The notes beneath the pieces are model-generated. The model was not told where the DNA came from. It worked only from the letters and a program-made list of their open reading frames with translations, and did not search any database. Positions 14,891 to 24,031 of a stretch of 62,187 bases of DNA are shown here, piece after piece (positions within the stretch are counted from its first letter, which is position 1; each line of letters begins with the position of its first letter). The position numbers and the translations under genes were made by a program. This DNA comes from JAAFIP01 sp043774625 (GTDB lineage: Bacteria; Pseudomonadota; Gammaproteobacteria; Burkholderiales; Burkholderiaceae_C), in NCBI GenBank assembly GCA_043774625.1, contig JAYVTG010000030.1, forward strand, positions 1 through 62,187, read 5' to 3'.

Positions 14891-14935
14891 CTATGAGCAT
14901 AAAACACTCCCTAAACTAGCTGCGAATAATGTGGA

Positions 14936-15807
14936 ATGGAGGGTAGCGGCGTGACGTTCGATCAACTGTCTATTGCTCGACTTAAAGAGTCCGCTGCGAT
15001 ACATCAACGCCGCTTTTTCTTACTCTCTGCTCTTAGTGCAAGCCTAACTGCCTGCCAAGCGAAAACCAATGACGCGGGTACTTTGTTGCCACTTGATTTA
15101 AAAGGTAATCCCATGCCACCTGAAACACCGTATGAACAATGGCTTACCGATAAGCCTTCTTACTTTAATCTCTCACCACAGTTGCAACTGGCGATACCAG
15201 CGAAATATCAACAGCTATGGCATCAAAAGAATGTGGTTGCCAGAAGAATCGAGGATATGAAGAAAGAGTCTATTGGAGGTCCCATTGAGTTTAACTTTTT
15301 CATGCCAGATTTCAGCGGATATACACCAGAAAACTACGACAAAGAGTTTCACGCAGATCATGTGTATGTGCTGGTGGAAGCACAGGGCATGGGTGCTGAA
15401 AAACCTGGAGCATCTGGGAAATTTCCAGAAAACATGTATCAACGGGAGATCATCCAAAATGGTGGTGAAAGAGTTGCTACCAGAGAGATGCTGCATGGTT
15501 TAGAGTGCTACAAAGAACACCTGAATCCACTACCAGGAGTAGGTGACAGGAGAAGCTGCACGGTATAAGAGATGATACCACGGGTCGAAAAATCCAACTC
15601 AATATCACGCTACCGCCTTACCCAGATTGGATACGCTACCCTCACATGCAAGCCGCATATTTCTCGGTCGATCATGGAGGTGTTCTCTTGATGTGGCGCA
15701 CGAATATGAAGAATTTATCAAAGTGGAAACAAATCGACCAGCAAATTTGGCGCTGGTTAGCGGAGTGGAATGTTGCACCAAAGTCAGCGATGCCGACTAC
15801 TAATTGA
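14936..15807 (+). pseudogene. Frameshifted lipoprotein of unknown function
   Basis: The first frame encodes about 210 residues with a basic leader and lipobox (RRFFLLSALSASLTAC). The mature sequence contains PPETPYEQWLTDKPSYFN and PDFSGYTPENYDKEF. It stops at 15568. Reading then resumes in another frame (LHGIRDDTTGRKIQLN, later PPYPDWIRYPHMQAAYF) up to a TGA at 15807, so one frameshift near 15550 probably split a gene of about 290 residues. Base composition is more A/T-rich than the flanks. I do not recognise the family. Confidence 0.55.
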
Positions 15808-15854
15808 GTGGTGCATTCGTAAAAACATTCGTTTCAATTTTAAAAAACCATCAC

Positions 15855-16034
15855 ATGACAACCAACACACAAGCCATACCACTGACAACCGCAAAGATGA
15901 TCACGATTCGTCAATTCGGCAGCGTCCAGAACTACCCTGGCATGTACCGTTTTATTGCCAATGAGATTGCGACAGGACGCATTGAAGTGGCCAGAGCAAC
16001 TGGCTGCCACCGGACTGTTGGCCAAAGACGTTGA
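15855..16034 (+). CDS. Short unrecognised ORF
   Basis: A possible 59-residue product (starting MTTNTQAIPLTTAKMITIRQ) with no recognised domain and no strong ribosome site. It lies between the broken lipoprotein gene and an antitoxin-like gene. It may be a gene fragment rather than a working gene. Apart from it I see nothing in 15808-16112. Confidence 0.25.
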   Translation: MTTNTQAIPLTTAKMITIRQFGSVQNYPGMYRFIANEIATGRIEVARATGCHRTVGQRR

Positions 16035-16112
16035 CGCTATTTTTTAAATGAATTGCGGGCTTGGTTGTGCCGGTAGCAACCCACCCACATTGCCCACAAG
16101 GAGAAGCAAATC

Positions 16113-16361
16113 ATGAGTAGCTATGCACTTCGTCTGCCTGAGTCCCTGAAGCTGGCTGCCAAGCGCATTGCTGCGCAGGACGACACGACGATGAACCAGT
16201 TTTTTGTGGTTGCCATTGCAGAAAAAATCAGTGCGATGGAAGCTGAGAAATTTTTTGCCCAGCGTGCTGCCCGTTCAAGCAAGGCTGCTGCTGACCGGGC
16301 ATGGGGGAAAGTGGGTACACGGTCAGCCCTGCCTGCTGACCAATGGACAGTCGAAAAATAA
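16113..16361 (+). CDS. Orphan HicB-like ribbon-helix-helix antitoxin
   Basis: An 82-residue protein with the ribbon-helix-helix pattern seen in toxin-antitoxin antitoxins: YALRLPESLKLAAKRIAAQD, then TMNQFFVVAIAEKIS. An AGGAG site lies nine bases before the ATG. Proteins like this usually bind their own promoter and neutralise a toxin, but no toxin gene is recognisable on either side. It lies just after two broken genes, so the partner may have been lost. Confidence 0.65.
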   Translation: MSSYALRLPESLKLAAKRIAAQDDTTMNQFFVVAIAEKISAMEAEKFFAQRAARSSKAAADRAWGKVGTRSALPADQWTVEK

Positions 16362-16391
16362 AACCTGAGGCGCAGGCGGCGAAGCAAACCT

Positions 16392-18335
16392 CTACGCCAA
16401 CAAATCCCGAATCTGCTGCAACGCACTCGGGTCGTCCATCGTTGCCAAATCCCCCGTGTCGCGCCCCTCGCACACGGCTTGAATCGCGCGGCGCAGCATT
16501 TTGCCGCTGCGGGTTTTGGGCAGCAAGGTGACAAAGCGCACCCGCGCGGGGCGGGCCACAGCGCCTAGCTGCTCGTCCACTAGCTTCATAATTTCGCCTT
16601 CCAGCTTGAGCTTGCCTGCGTCATCCAGCCCAGACGTGTCTTTCACCACCGCAAACGCCATGGCGACCTGGCCCTTGAGTTGGTCTGCCACGCCTACCAC
16701 CGCTACCTCGGTCACATTGGGGTGGCTGGCGATGCTTTCTTCAATCTCGCGCGTGCCCAGGCGATGGCCCGCCACGTTGATCACATCGTCTGTGCGGCCC
16801 AAAATAGTGTAGTAGCCCGCCGCGTCGCGAATGCCCCAGTCGAAGGTGCTGTACACCCACCGGCTAGGGGGGTGTTCGTCATTACCGACGAGTTTGCCGG
16901 GAATGCTCTTCCAGTAGGTGCTTACAAAACGCGCGTCGTCTTGCCACACGGTTTGCATGCAGCCGGGCGGCAGCGGGCCTTCGATGACGACGACGCCTTT
17001 TTCATTTGCCGTGGTCAGCTCTTCACCAGTGCCTTCGTGCAGCAGCTTGACGTTGTAACCGTACATGGGCACGCCGGGGCTGCCAAATTGTGGTGCGGGA
17101 CCAGTTAAGCCGCCGCCATTGGCGGTCGCCAAAATCGGCCAACCGGTCTCAGTCTGCCAATAGTTGTCGATCACGGGCTTGCCAATGCCCGCGCTGATCC
17201 AGCGTGCGGTGGGCTCGTCCACCGGCTCACCGGCCAGGTACAGGGCTTTGAGGGACGACAGGTTGTACTTCGTCAAATAGGCAGGGTCTTGTTTTTTCAG
17301 CACACGAATGGCCGTGGGGGCGCTGAACATATGGGTAACTTTGTATTTTTCTACCATGCTCCACCAGATGCCGCCGTCGGCGCTGCCGTCCATGCCGCGA
17401 AGGGGGGTGCCCTCAAAAAACACCGTGGTCATACCTGCAATCAGCGGCCCGTAAACGATGTAGCTGTGGCCCACCACCCAGCCAATGTCGGACGTCGCAA
17501 AGTACACCTCGCCCGCCTTGCAGTCAAAAATATATCGCATGCTGGCTGCCAAACCCACTGCGTAGCCACCTGTGTCGCGTTGCACGCCTTTGGGTTTGCC
17601 GGTGGTGCCGCTGGTGTACAGGGTGTAGCTGGGGTCGGTGGCGTCCAGCCAGGTGCATGCCACAGTGGTTTTAAGGTGCTTTTGCCTTGCAGCCCAGTAA
17701 TCTATTGCGCAGGCAGCTCCCAAATCTATAGCGGCCAGCTTGCGGTCTACCATCAAAATTCCGTCTGGCTTGAAGCTGGACAACGCTATCGCCTCTTTCA
17801 GCAAATGCGTGTACGGCACCACCTTGCCGCCACGCGATCCCGCGTCTGCGGTAATGACCACCTTGGGCGACGCGTCTTCAATGCGCGACGCTAGCGACAC
17901 ACTGGCAAAACCGCCAAACACCACCGAATGGATAGCCCCAATACGCACGCAGGCCAGCATGGCAAACAGCGCCTCGGCCACCATGGGCAGGTACAGCAGC
18001 ACGCGGTCGCCCTTGCCTACGCCCATGTCTTGCAAAATGGCGGCCATGGTTTGCACTTCTTGGTGCAGTTCTTGGTAGGTATAGGTTTTTTCGGTATTGG
18101 TTTCGCTGCTCACATAGACCACAGCGGCCTGGTTGGCGCGGTCTTTCACATGTCTGTCCACCGCGTTGTGGCACAGGTTGGTGGTGCCGCCCACGTACCA
18201 GCGCGCAAACGGCGGGTTGCTGTAATCGCAAATTTGCGTGGGCGGGGTGTTCCACTCAATCAATTTGGCCTGCTCTGCCCAAAAAGCATCCCGATCAGTG
18301 ATGGAACGGGCCTGAAAATCTGCAAATGCGCTCAT
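16392..18335 (-). CDS. prpE: Propionyl-CoA synthetase PrpE
   Basis: Activates propionate (and probably acetate) to the acyl-CoA with ATP. The 647-residue ANL-superfamily enzyme starts at an ATG with GGAGA upstream. It shows the N-terminal ACS domain (FADFQARSITDRDAFWAEQA), the P-loop YTSGTTGKPKGVQRDTGGY, the hinge region GRTDDVINVAGHRLGTREIE and the acetylatable lysine motif PKTRSGKMLRRA. It stands alone, diverging from the MFS transporter gene, and no prpBCD genes are nearby. Confidence 0.9.
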   Translation of the reverse strand: MSAFADFQARSITDRDAFWAEQAKLIEWNTPPTQICDYSNPPFARWYVGGTTNLCHNAVDRHVKDRANQAAVVYVSSETNTEKTYTYQELHQEVQTMAAILQDMGVGKGDRVLLYLPMVAEALFAMLACVRIGAIHSVVFGGFASVSLASRIEDASPKVVITADAGSRGGKVVPYTHLLKEAIALSSFKPDGILMVDRKLAAIDLGAACAIDYWAARQKHLKTTVACTWLDATDPSYTLYTSGTTGKPKGVQRDTGGYAVGLAASMRYIFDCKAGEVYFATSDIGWVVGHSYIVYGPLIAGMTTVFFEGTPLRGMDGSADGGIWWSMVEKYKVTHMFSAPTAIRVLKKQDPAYLTKYNLSSLKALYLAGEPVDEPTARWISAGIGKPVIDNYWQTETGWPILATANGGGLTGPAPQFGSPGVPMYGYNVKLLHEGTGEELTTANEKGVVVIEGPLPPGCMQTVWQDDARFVSTYWKSIPGKLVGNDEHPPSRWVYSTFDWGIRDAAGYYTILGRTDDVINVAGHRLGTREIEESIASHPNVTEVAVVGVADQLKGQVAMAFAVVKDTSGLDDAGKLKLEGEIMKLVDEQLGAVARPARVRFVTLLPKTRSGKMLRRAIQAVCEGRDTGDLATMDDPSALQQIRDLLA

Positions 18336-18480
18336 GCGTGTCTCCGAAATGTCTGAACTGAAATTGAATTCATAATTATGACTATGGGGCTTGCGACGGA
18401 CTGACTCATTTAGACTGCCAAGCCAAACTGAAGCGCCCAAGTGACTGCACCCCCTTGTGTTTACAGCTAACATCCATTCT

Positions 18481-19692
18481 ATGACCCCACAAAAACTATC
18501 CATGCAACAAGTGCTGCTAGCCGGCGCAATGATCGTTACTCTGGCCATGGGCATTCGCCACGGTTTTGGCCTGTGGTTGCAACCCATGACCCAGGCCAAC
18601 GGCTGGACGCGAGAAAACTACGCCTTTGCCATGGCCATTCAAAACATATCCTGGGGCTTTGCCGGTATTTTTGCAGGCATGGTGGCTGACAGGTTTGGTG
18701 CTTTCAAGGTCATCATCGTAGGCGCCTTGCTCTACGCGGGCGGGCTGCTGGGCATGTCGCTGTCTACCACGCCGCTGGTGCTCGGCCTGACTGCGGGGGT
18801 GCTGATTGGTGCAGCGCAGGCGGGCACCACCTACGCCATCATCTACGGCGTGATTGGCCGCAATGTGGACCCCGCCAAACGCAGCTGGGCCATGGGCGTG
18901 GCAGCGGCTGCCGGGTCGTTTGGGCAGTTTCTCATGGTGCCTACCGAAGGTTTTTTAATCAGCCATTTTGGCTGGCAACAGGCTTTGATGGTGCTCAGCG
19001 TTGCCGCGTTGACCATCATTCCCATGGCCTTTTTCTTGCGTGAGCCGGGCTTTGCCAGCGGCGCAGCGCCTGTGCGGGACCAAACCATTGGCCAGGCTTT
19101 AAAAGAAGCCTTCAAATACCCCAGCTTTCAGTTGCTGATGGCGGGCTATTTTGTCTGCGGCTTTCAGGTGGTGTTTATTGGCGTGCACATGCCCAGCTAT
19201 TTGAAAGACAAGGGGCTTGACCCGCAGGTAGCCAGCTACACGCTGGCGCTAATTGGCCTGTTCAACGTGTTTGGCACGTACATTGCGGGCAGCCTGGGCC
19301 AGCGCATGCCCAAGAAGAACATTTTGTCCTTCATTTACCTGGCCCGCGCCGTGGTGATTACCGTCTTTTTGTGGGCACCGCTCTCACCTATCAGCGTGTA
19401 TATTTTCGCCAGCCTGATGGGCCTGCTGTGGCTGTCCACCGTGCCGCCCACCAATGCCATGGTGGCGCAGATTTTTGGCATACAGCACATGTCCATGCTG
19501 GGCGGTTTTGTCTTCTTCAGCCACCAGATTGGCAGCTTTATGGGCGTGTGGCTGGGCGGCGTGCTGTACGACAAAACTGGCAGCTACGACATCGTCTGGG
19601 CCATTTGCATCGGCTTGGGTGTGTTCGCGGCGCTCATCAATATGCCTGTGCGTGAAGCAGCCATTGAACGCGGCAGCTTGAAGACCGCCTGA
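18481..19692 (+). CDS. MFS transporter (oxalate/formate-antiporter-like)
   Basis: A 403-residue major facilitator with about twelve hydrophobic segments. Recognisable parts are GIRHGFGLWLQPMTQANGW in helix 1, the loop 2-3 motif GMVADRFGAFKVIIVG, and a central loop around residue 200. The arrangement resembles the MCT/OFA group of monocarboxylate carriers. Its head-to-head position with prpE would fit uptake of a short-chain acid, but the substrate is inference. The ATG at 18481 lacks a strong ribosome site. Confidence 0.8.
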   Translation: MTPQKLSMQQVLLAGAMIVTLAMGIRHGFGLWLQPMTQANGWTRENYAFAMAIQNISWGFAGIFAGMVADRFGAFKVIIVGALLYAGGLLGMSLSTTPLVLGLTAGVLIGAAQAGTTYAIIYGVIGRNVDPAKRSWAMGVAAAAGSFGQFLMVPTEGFLISHFGWQQALMVLSVAALTIIPMAFFLREPGFASGAAPVRDQTIGQALKEAFKYPSFQLLMAGYFVCGFQVVFIGVHMPSYLKDKGLDPQVASYTLALIGLFNVFGTYIAGSLGQRMPKKNILSFIYLARAVVITVFLWAPLSPISVYIFASLMGLLWLSTVPPTNAMVAQIFGIQHMSMLGGFVFFSHQIGSFMGVWLGGVLYDKTGSYDIVWAICIGLGVFAALINMPVREAAIERGSLKTA

Positions 19693-19712
19693 TAAACGCC
19701 TACATTTGCGCC

Positions 19713-19838
19713 ATGACCCGCCTGCAACGCACCCTGCTCTATGCCACCGCTGTGCTGGCATGTGCGGGCGTATTTGCGCTGTACACGCGGCCAGACTTTT
19801 TGGTGCTGCTGGCCAACCAGGTGTGGGCTTGTTTTTAA
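19713..19838 (+). CDS. Small single-span membrane protein, 41 aa
   Basis: A short gene encoding a product that begins MTRLQRTLLYATAVLACAGV and ends LANQVWACF. One hydrophobic span (about residues 8-25) is followed by a short tail. I recall similar tiny proteins ending in QVW-C-F in related Burkholderiales, but cannot name a function. It starts 20 bases after the MFS stop codon. Confidence 0.5.
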   Translation: MTRLQRTLLYATAVLACAGVFALYTRPDFLVLLANQVWACF

Positions 19839-19876
19839 GGTTAATCCATGCCATTTATCAATGAAACCGGCGTAAT

Positions 19877-19918
19877 GCCAGCGTGGAATATGCGTGAGCA
19901 GCTATGAAAATTATAGTA
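19877..19918 (+). repeat. Dispersed repeat copy 6, spanning the SDR start codon
   Basis: Reads GCCAGCGTGGAATATGCGTG then AGCAGCTATGAAAATTATAG. The ATG within AGCTATGAAA is the start of the SDR gene, so the repeat supplies both the untranslated leader and the first codons. Confidence 0.85.
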
Positions 19919-20719
19919 ATTACCGGAGCGTCAGACGGCATTGGCGCGCAGATGGCGCGGCAACTGGCTGCCAGTGACAAAGCCAAAACAGGCCTGGTGT
20001 TGGCGGCGCGCAATGCTGCAGCGTTGCACAGTGTGGCGGCGCAGTGCGAGGCGTTTGGCACGCCAACGCTGGTGGTTAAAACCGATGTGGGTGTGCAGGC
20101 CGGCTGCCGCACCCTCATTGACAAAACCATCGAAAAATTTGGACGCATCGACGCGCTTGTCAATAACGCGGGCGTGTCTGCGCAGGCGCTGTTTGCCGAC
20201 GTGAAGGCCGACGACCTGGGATGGTACGAAGACCTGATGCGGGTGAACCTGTGGGGCAGTGTGTGGTGCACGCACGCTGCCCTGCCGCACCTCAAGGCCA
20301 CACAGGGCAGCGTGGTGGCCGTGTCGTCGCTAGCGGGCCTGGTGGGCGTGCCGGGGCGTACCGCCTACTGTGCTACCAAGTTCGCCATGACCGGCTTTTT
20401 TGAAGCCCTGCGCGCTGAACTGAAAACCGCGGGCGTGAGCGTGACAACTGCCTACCCAGGCGTGGTAGCCACACAAATCCGTTACCACGGGCTCAACGCC
20501 AAGGGCGAGACGGCAGGCTCCAGCGGGCTGAAAGAAGACGCCGCCATGAGCGTGGAAGAATGCGCGCAACGCATCATCAACGGTATGCAGCGCAGGCAGC
20601 GCGAGGTGGTGATGACAGGCAAAGGCAAGCTGGGGCGCTTTTTGAAGCTGATTGCACCTGGCGTGGTCGAGGGCATGGCGCTTGCTGCGCTCAAAGACGA
20701 CGTGAAGCCGAAGGCGTGA
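19904..20719 (+). CDS. Short-chain dehydrogenase/reductase
   Basis: A 271-residue classical SDR. The nucleotide site is MKIIVITGASDGIGAQMARQ, the structural motif is VNNAGVS, and the catalytic serine and Tyr-x3-Lys lie in SSLAGLVGVPGRTAYCATK. The substrate is unknown, and the C-terminal KLGRFLKLIAPGVVEGMA may be membrane-associated. The start codon lies inside a copy of the dispersed repeat and there is no conventional ribosome site, only the repeat's GAGCAGCT. The methyltransferase gene begins three bases after its stop. Confidence 0.88.
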   Translation: MKIIVITGASDGIGAQMARQLAASDKAKTGLVLAARNAAALHSVAAQCEAFGTPTLVVKTDVGVQAGCRTLIDKTIEKFGRIDALVNNAGVSAQALFADVKADDLGWYEDLMRVNLWGSVWCTHAALPHLKATQGSVVAVSSLAGLVGVPGRTAYCATKFAMTGFFEALRAELKTAGVSVTTAYPGVVATQIRYHGLNAKGETAGSSGLKEDAAMSVEECAQRIINGMQRRQREVVMTGKGKLGRFLKLIAPGVVEGMALAALKDDVKPKA

Positions 20720-20722
20720 ACC

Positions 20723-21331
20723 ATGCACGGTAGCGAGGCAGTTTCCCCTTGGGTGGCGCGCTGGGCGCACCTGGTTGCACCGGGCGGCACAGTGCTGGAC
20801 GTGGCCTGTGGCCTGGGGCGGCACACACACTACTTTTTACAACAAAAACACCCGGTTGCTAGCGTAGATAGTGCGCGAGCAGCTATTGAAAATATAGCAA
20901 ACAGCTTGCCTGCTGAACAGCGCAGCATGGCGCAACTGGTGGTGGCCGACATTGAAAACGGCCCCTGGCCTTTTGCGGGTAGGCAGTTTGCAGGCGTGGT
21001 GGTCACCAACTATTTATGGCGTGCTTTGCTGCCCACTATCGTGCAGTCGGTCGCACCCGGTGGCGTGCTGGTGTACGAAACCTTTGCCTCTGGTAACGAG
21101 ACGGTAGGCAAGCCGTCACGGCCAGACTTTTTACTGCAACCTGGCGAACTGCTACGCGCCTGCGCGCACCTGCGCGTAGTGGCTTATGAAGATGGTTTTA
21201 TCGCCCAGCCAGACCGTTTTGTGCAGCGCATCGTCGCCGTCAACGATGCGCCCCAGGCATCCGGTGCCATACAAAGTCATCAAAAAACGCCACATCCAGC
21301 ATCAATTAGCCCCACCCGCTACGCCTTGTAA
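20723..21331 (+). CDS. Class I SAM-dependent methyltransferase
   Basis: A 202-residue methyltransferase of the small Rossmann type. Motif I is GGTVLDVACGLGRHTHYF (about residues 21-38) and a later strand is QFAGVVVTNYLWRALLP. The segment where motif II is expected reads HPVASVDSARAAIENIANSL and is encoded by a copy of the dispersed repeat. The aspartate of ASVDSA is in place to contact the ribose hydroxyls of SAM. The substrate is unknown. It is coupled to the SDR gene (three-base gap). Confidence 0.82.
   Translation: MHGSEAVSPWVARWAHLVAPGGTVLDVACGLGRHTHYFLQQKHPVASVDSARAAIENIANSLPAEQRSMAQLVVADIENGPWPFAGRQFAGVVVTNYLWRALLPTIVQSVAPGGVLVYETFASGNETVGKPSRPDFLLQPGELLRACAHLRVVAYEDGFIAQPDRFVQRIVAVNDAPQASGAIQSHQKTPHPASISPTRYAL
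20858..20899 (+). repeat. Dispersed repeat copy 7, inside methyltransferase motif II
   Basis: Reads GCTAGCGTAGATAGTGCGCG then AGCAGCTATTGAAAATATAGC, with a GCTAT/ATAGC stem at its end. In frame it gives ASVDSARAAIENIA. Confidence 0.9.
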
Positions 21332-21357
21332 GCCTCTGGCTGGGTAAAATCATCCCC

Positions 21358-22242
21358 ATGAAACAAATTATCGGAAGTATCGTCGCCCTTGTCACCCCGT
21401 TCCACCCCGATGGAAGCGTGGATTACCCCACCCTGCGAAAACTGATCGACTGGCACATTGCACAGGGCACCGACTGCATTGGCGTGGTCGGCACTACGGG
21501 CGAATCGCCCACGGTGAGTGTGGACGAGCATTGCGAGATCATCCGCGTATCGGTCGAACAAGCCAACAAGCGCGTGCCCATCATGGCCGGTTGCGGTGCC
21601 AATTCGACCAAAGAAGCGATTGAACTGGCCCAGTTTGCCCGCAAGGTAGGCGCAGACTGCCAACTGCAGGTGGTGCCCTACTACAACAAGCCTACGCAAG
21701 AAGGCCAGTTTCAGCACTTCAAGGCCATTGCACAGGCCACGGGTGACCTGCCCATCGTGCTGTACAACGTGCCTGGCCGTTCGGTAGCCGATATGGCGCA
21801 CGACACCGTGATGCGTCTGGCCCAGGTCAAGGGCATTGTTGGCATCAAAGACGCCACCGGCAATATTGAGCGCGGCCAATGGCTCATCAAAGACGCACCC
21901 AAAGACTTTGCTGTGTATTCTGGTGACGACGGCACTGCCGTAGCGTTGATGCTGTGCGGCGGCCAAGGCAATGTCAGCGTGACCGCCAATATTGCCCCGC
22001 GCCTGATGCACGAACTGTGCGTAGCTGCCATGGCTGGCAACGCCGCGCAAGCCATGGCTATCCAGCGCCAATTGTTGCCCATTCACAAGAACCTGTTTGT
22101 AGAGGCCAACCCCATCCCGCTGAAATGGGCGATGGACAAAATGGGCCTGTGCGGCGGCACCATGCGGCTGCCCATGACAAGCATGGCACAATCGTATGAA
22201 CCTACGGTGCTGGCTGCACTCAAAGCCTCTGGCTTGATGTAA
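21358..22242 (+). CDS. dapA: 4-hydroxy-tetrahydrodipicolinate synthase
   Basis: Condenses pyruvate and aspartate semialdehyde in lysine and diaminopimelate synthesis. The 294-residue TIM-barrel enzyme shows GTTGESPT (active-site threonines), the tyrosine motif LYNVPGRSVADM and the Schiff-base lysine in VGIKDATGNI. Length is standard. It is followed by bamC, the same order as the E. coli dapA-bamC pair. Confidence 0.96.
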   Translation: MKQIIGSIVALVTPFHPDGSVDYPTLRKLIDWHIAQGTDCIGVVGTTGESPTVSVDEHCEIIRVSVEQANKRVPIMAGCGANSTKEAIELAQFARKVGADCQLQVVPYYNKPTQEGQFQHFKAIAQATGDLPIVLYNVPGRSVADMAHDTVMRLAQVKGIVGIKDATGNIERGQWLIKDAPKDFAVYSGDDGTAVALMLCGGQGNVSVTANIAPRLMHELCVAAMAGNAAQAMAIQRQLLPIHKNLFVEANPIPLKWAMDKMGLCGGTMRLPMTSMAQSYEPTVLAALKASGLM

Positions 22243-22312
22243 CCCCGCCCGGTGGCGCGTTGACTTTGCGTAACGCAATAGCGCGCCACCCTACTATGAC
22301 AAGGATGTATTT

Positions 22313-23419
22313 GTGCTGACCCTTTTTCGCCCTGCAACACTGGCCGCTTTGGCCACTTTGGCTGCCTTTGCCCTGTTTGCAAGCGGCTGTTCTGTCCTGG
22401 AGCCAGACCGTATCGACTACAAAAGCGCTGGCAAAGGCCCGTCGCTGGAAGTGCCGCCCGACTTGACCGCCATCTCGCGTGACACGCGCTACGTGGTGCC
22501 CGGTACCGCCGTGACCGCCAGTGGCTTTACTGCGGGCCAAACCAATGTGTCGGTGCCTACCGCAGCGTCTTCGGTGGGTGATGTGCGCATTGAACGTGCT
22601 GGCAACCAGCGCTGGCTGGTAGTGGCCCGTCCGGCAGACAAGCTGTGGGGTTCGGTGCGCGACTTTTGGCAAGAGAACGGCTTTTTGCTCAACATCGACC
22701 AGCAAAACCTGGGCATTTTAGAAACCGACTGGGCAGAAAACCGCGCCAAACTGCCCCAAGACTTTATCCGCAACACCATTGGCAAAGTGTTTGAAGGCCT
22801 GTACTCCACAGGCGAGCGCGACAAGTTTCGCACCCGGCTGGAAATCAATGGCAACAATACTGAAATTTATATTAGCCACCGCGGCATGGTAGAAAAAATC
22901 ACCGGCGGTGGCAGCAGTCCTACCACCCCAGGCAGCACCATGTGGGAGCCGCGCTCAGCAGACCCCGAGCTGGAAGCCGAATTCTTGCGCCGCATGATGG
23001 TCAAGCTGGGTGTGTCGCAAGAACAGTCCAAAGCCTTGATTGCCACGGGCTTGGCCAAGCCCACAGCGCGTGTAGCCGCTGCCAACGGTTCACCCGTAGT
23101 AGAAATGGACGAAGGCTTTGACCGCGCCTGGCGCCGTGTAGGCTTGGCGCTGGACCGCACCGGCTTTACCGTAGAAGACCGCGACCGCGCGCAAGGCTTT
23201 TACTTTGTGCGGTATGTGCAGCCTAGCGACGGCAAAGAGCCTGGCCTTTTTGGCAAGCTCTTTGGCACAGGTAAAGAAAGCGCCCCACTCAAATACCGCA
23301 TCGCCGTCAAAAGCGCGGGCGAATCCACTACGGTATCTGTTTTGAACAGCGCTGGCAGCCCCGAAACATCTGCCAATGCGCAGCGCATCGTCAAAGTGAT
23401 TGCGGACGACTTGAAGTAA
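22313..23419 (+). CDS. bamC: Outer membrane assembly lipoprotein BamC (NlpB)
   Basis: A 368-residue lipoprotein of the BAM complex that helps fold outer-membrane beta-barrels. The GTG start at 22313 follows AAGGATG. The signal ends in the lipobox SGC, followed by VLEPDRIDYKSAGKGPSLEV and PPDLT as in the unstructured BamC N-terminus, which in E. coli binds BamD. Two helix-grip domains follow, the second around DRAWRRVGLALDRTGFTVED. The 70-base gap to dapA suggests one operon. Confidence 0.9.
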   Translation: MLTLFRPATLAALATLAAFALFASGCSVLEPDRIDYKSAGKGPSLEVPPDLTAISRDTRYVVPGTAVTASGFTAGQTNVSVPTAASSVGDVRIERAGNQRWLVVARPADKLWGSVRDFWQENGFLLNIDQQNLGILETDWAENRAKLPQDFIRNTIGKVFEGLYSTGERDKFRTRLEINGNNTEIYISHRGMVEKITGGGSSPTTPGSTMWEPRSADPELEAEFLRRMMVKLGVSQEQSKALIATGLAKPTARVAAANGSPVVEMDEGFDRAWRRVGLALDRTGFTVEDRDRAQGFYFVRYVQPSDGKEPGLFGKLFGTGKESAPLKYRIAVKSAGESTTVSVLNSAGSPETSANAQRIVKVIADDLK

Positions 23420-23423
23420 TCAA

Positions 23424-23831
23424 TTACAGGCCCAGCGCCGCAATACCGGCTTTGGCGATTTGCGCGTCTTCTGGTGACTTCACGCCGCTCACGCCCACGG
23501 CGCCAATGCACTGGCCGTCTTTCATGATCGGCACGCCACCTTCGAGCATGCCTTGCAGGTGCGGAGCGCTTAAAAAACTGAAACGACCCTGGTTGATGAT
23601 GTCTTCATAAATTTTGCTTTCACGACGGCCTAAAGCCGCAGTATTGGCCTTGGCTGGCGCAATGTGGGCAGAAATGGGCGCCACACCGTCCATACGCGCA
23701 AAGCCCTGCAAATGGCCACCGTCGTCTACCACCGCAATGGCTACGGCCCAGCTATTCTTGGTGGCTTCTGCCTGGGCAGCGGCCAAAATGACTTGCACGT
23801 CGGCCAGTTCAAGGGTGTGTTTGGTTTTCAT
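23424..23831 (-). CDS. GlcG/HbpS-family protein, cytoplasmic
   Basis: A 135-residue protein of the GlcG/HbpS/PduO-C fold. Hallmarks are WAVAIAVVDDGGHLQGFARM, PAKANTAALGRRES and the C-terminal CIGAVGVSGVKSPEDAQIAK. There is no signal peptide. Family members bind heme or cobalamin or act with glycolate oxidase, but the exact role is unknown. It converges with bamC, the two stops lying four bases apart. A second, exported member is at 38014. Confidence 0.85.
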   Translation of the reverse strand: MKTKHTLELADVQVILAAAQAEATKNSWAVAIAVVDDGGHLQGFARMDGVAPISAHIAPAKANTAALGRRESKIYEDIINQGRFSFLSAPHLQGMLEGGVPIMKDGQCIGAVGVSGVKSPEDAQIAKAGIAALGL

Positions 23832-24031
23832 AAGTAGTTGTTATCCATAATTAAGTAAGATGGTAAGCATACCCGCTGCCACGCGTCTGGCAAGTCGCTG
23901 CATGTCAAAAGAGACCCTACAAAAATGCGGAATCTGCGGGTTAGTTGTTTGTAACCGGGCCTTGTTTCACCATAGAATGCGCCCATCTGTTAGTTATTAC
24001 GACTCGCAGCACTTTTACAGGAGAACCATCC

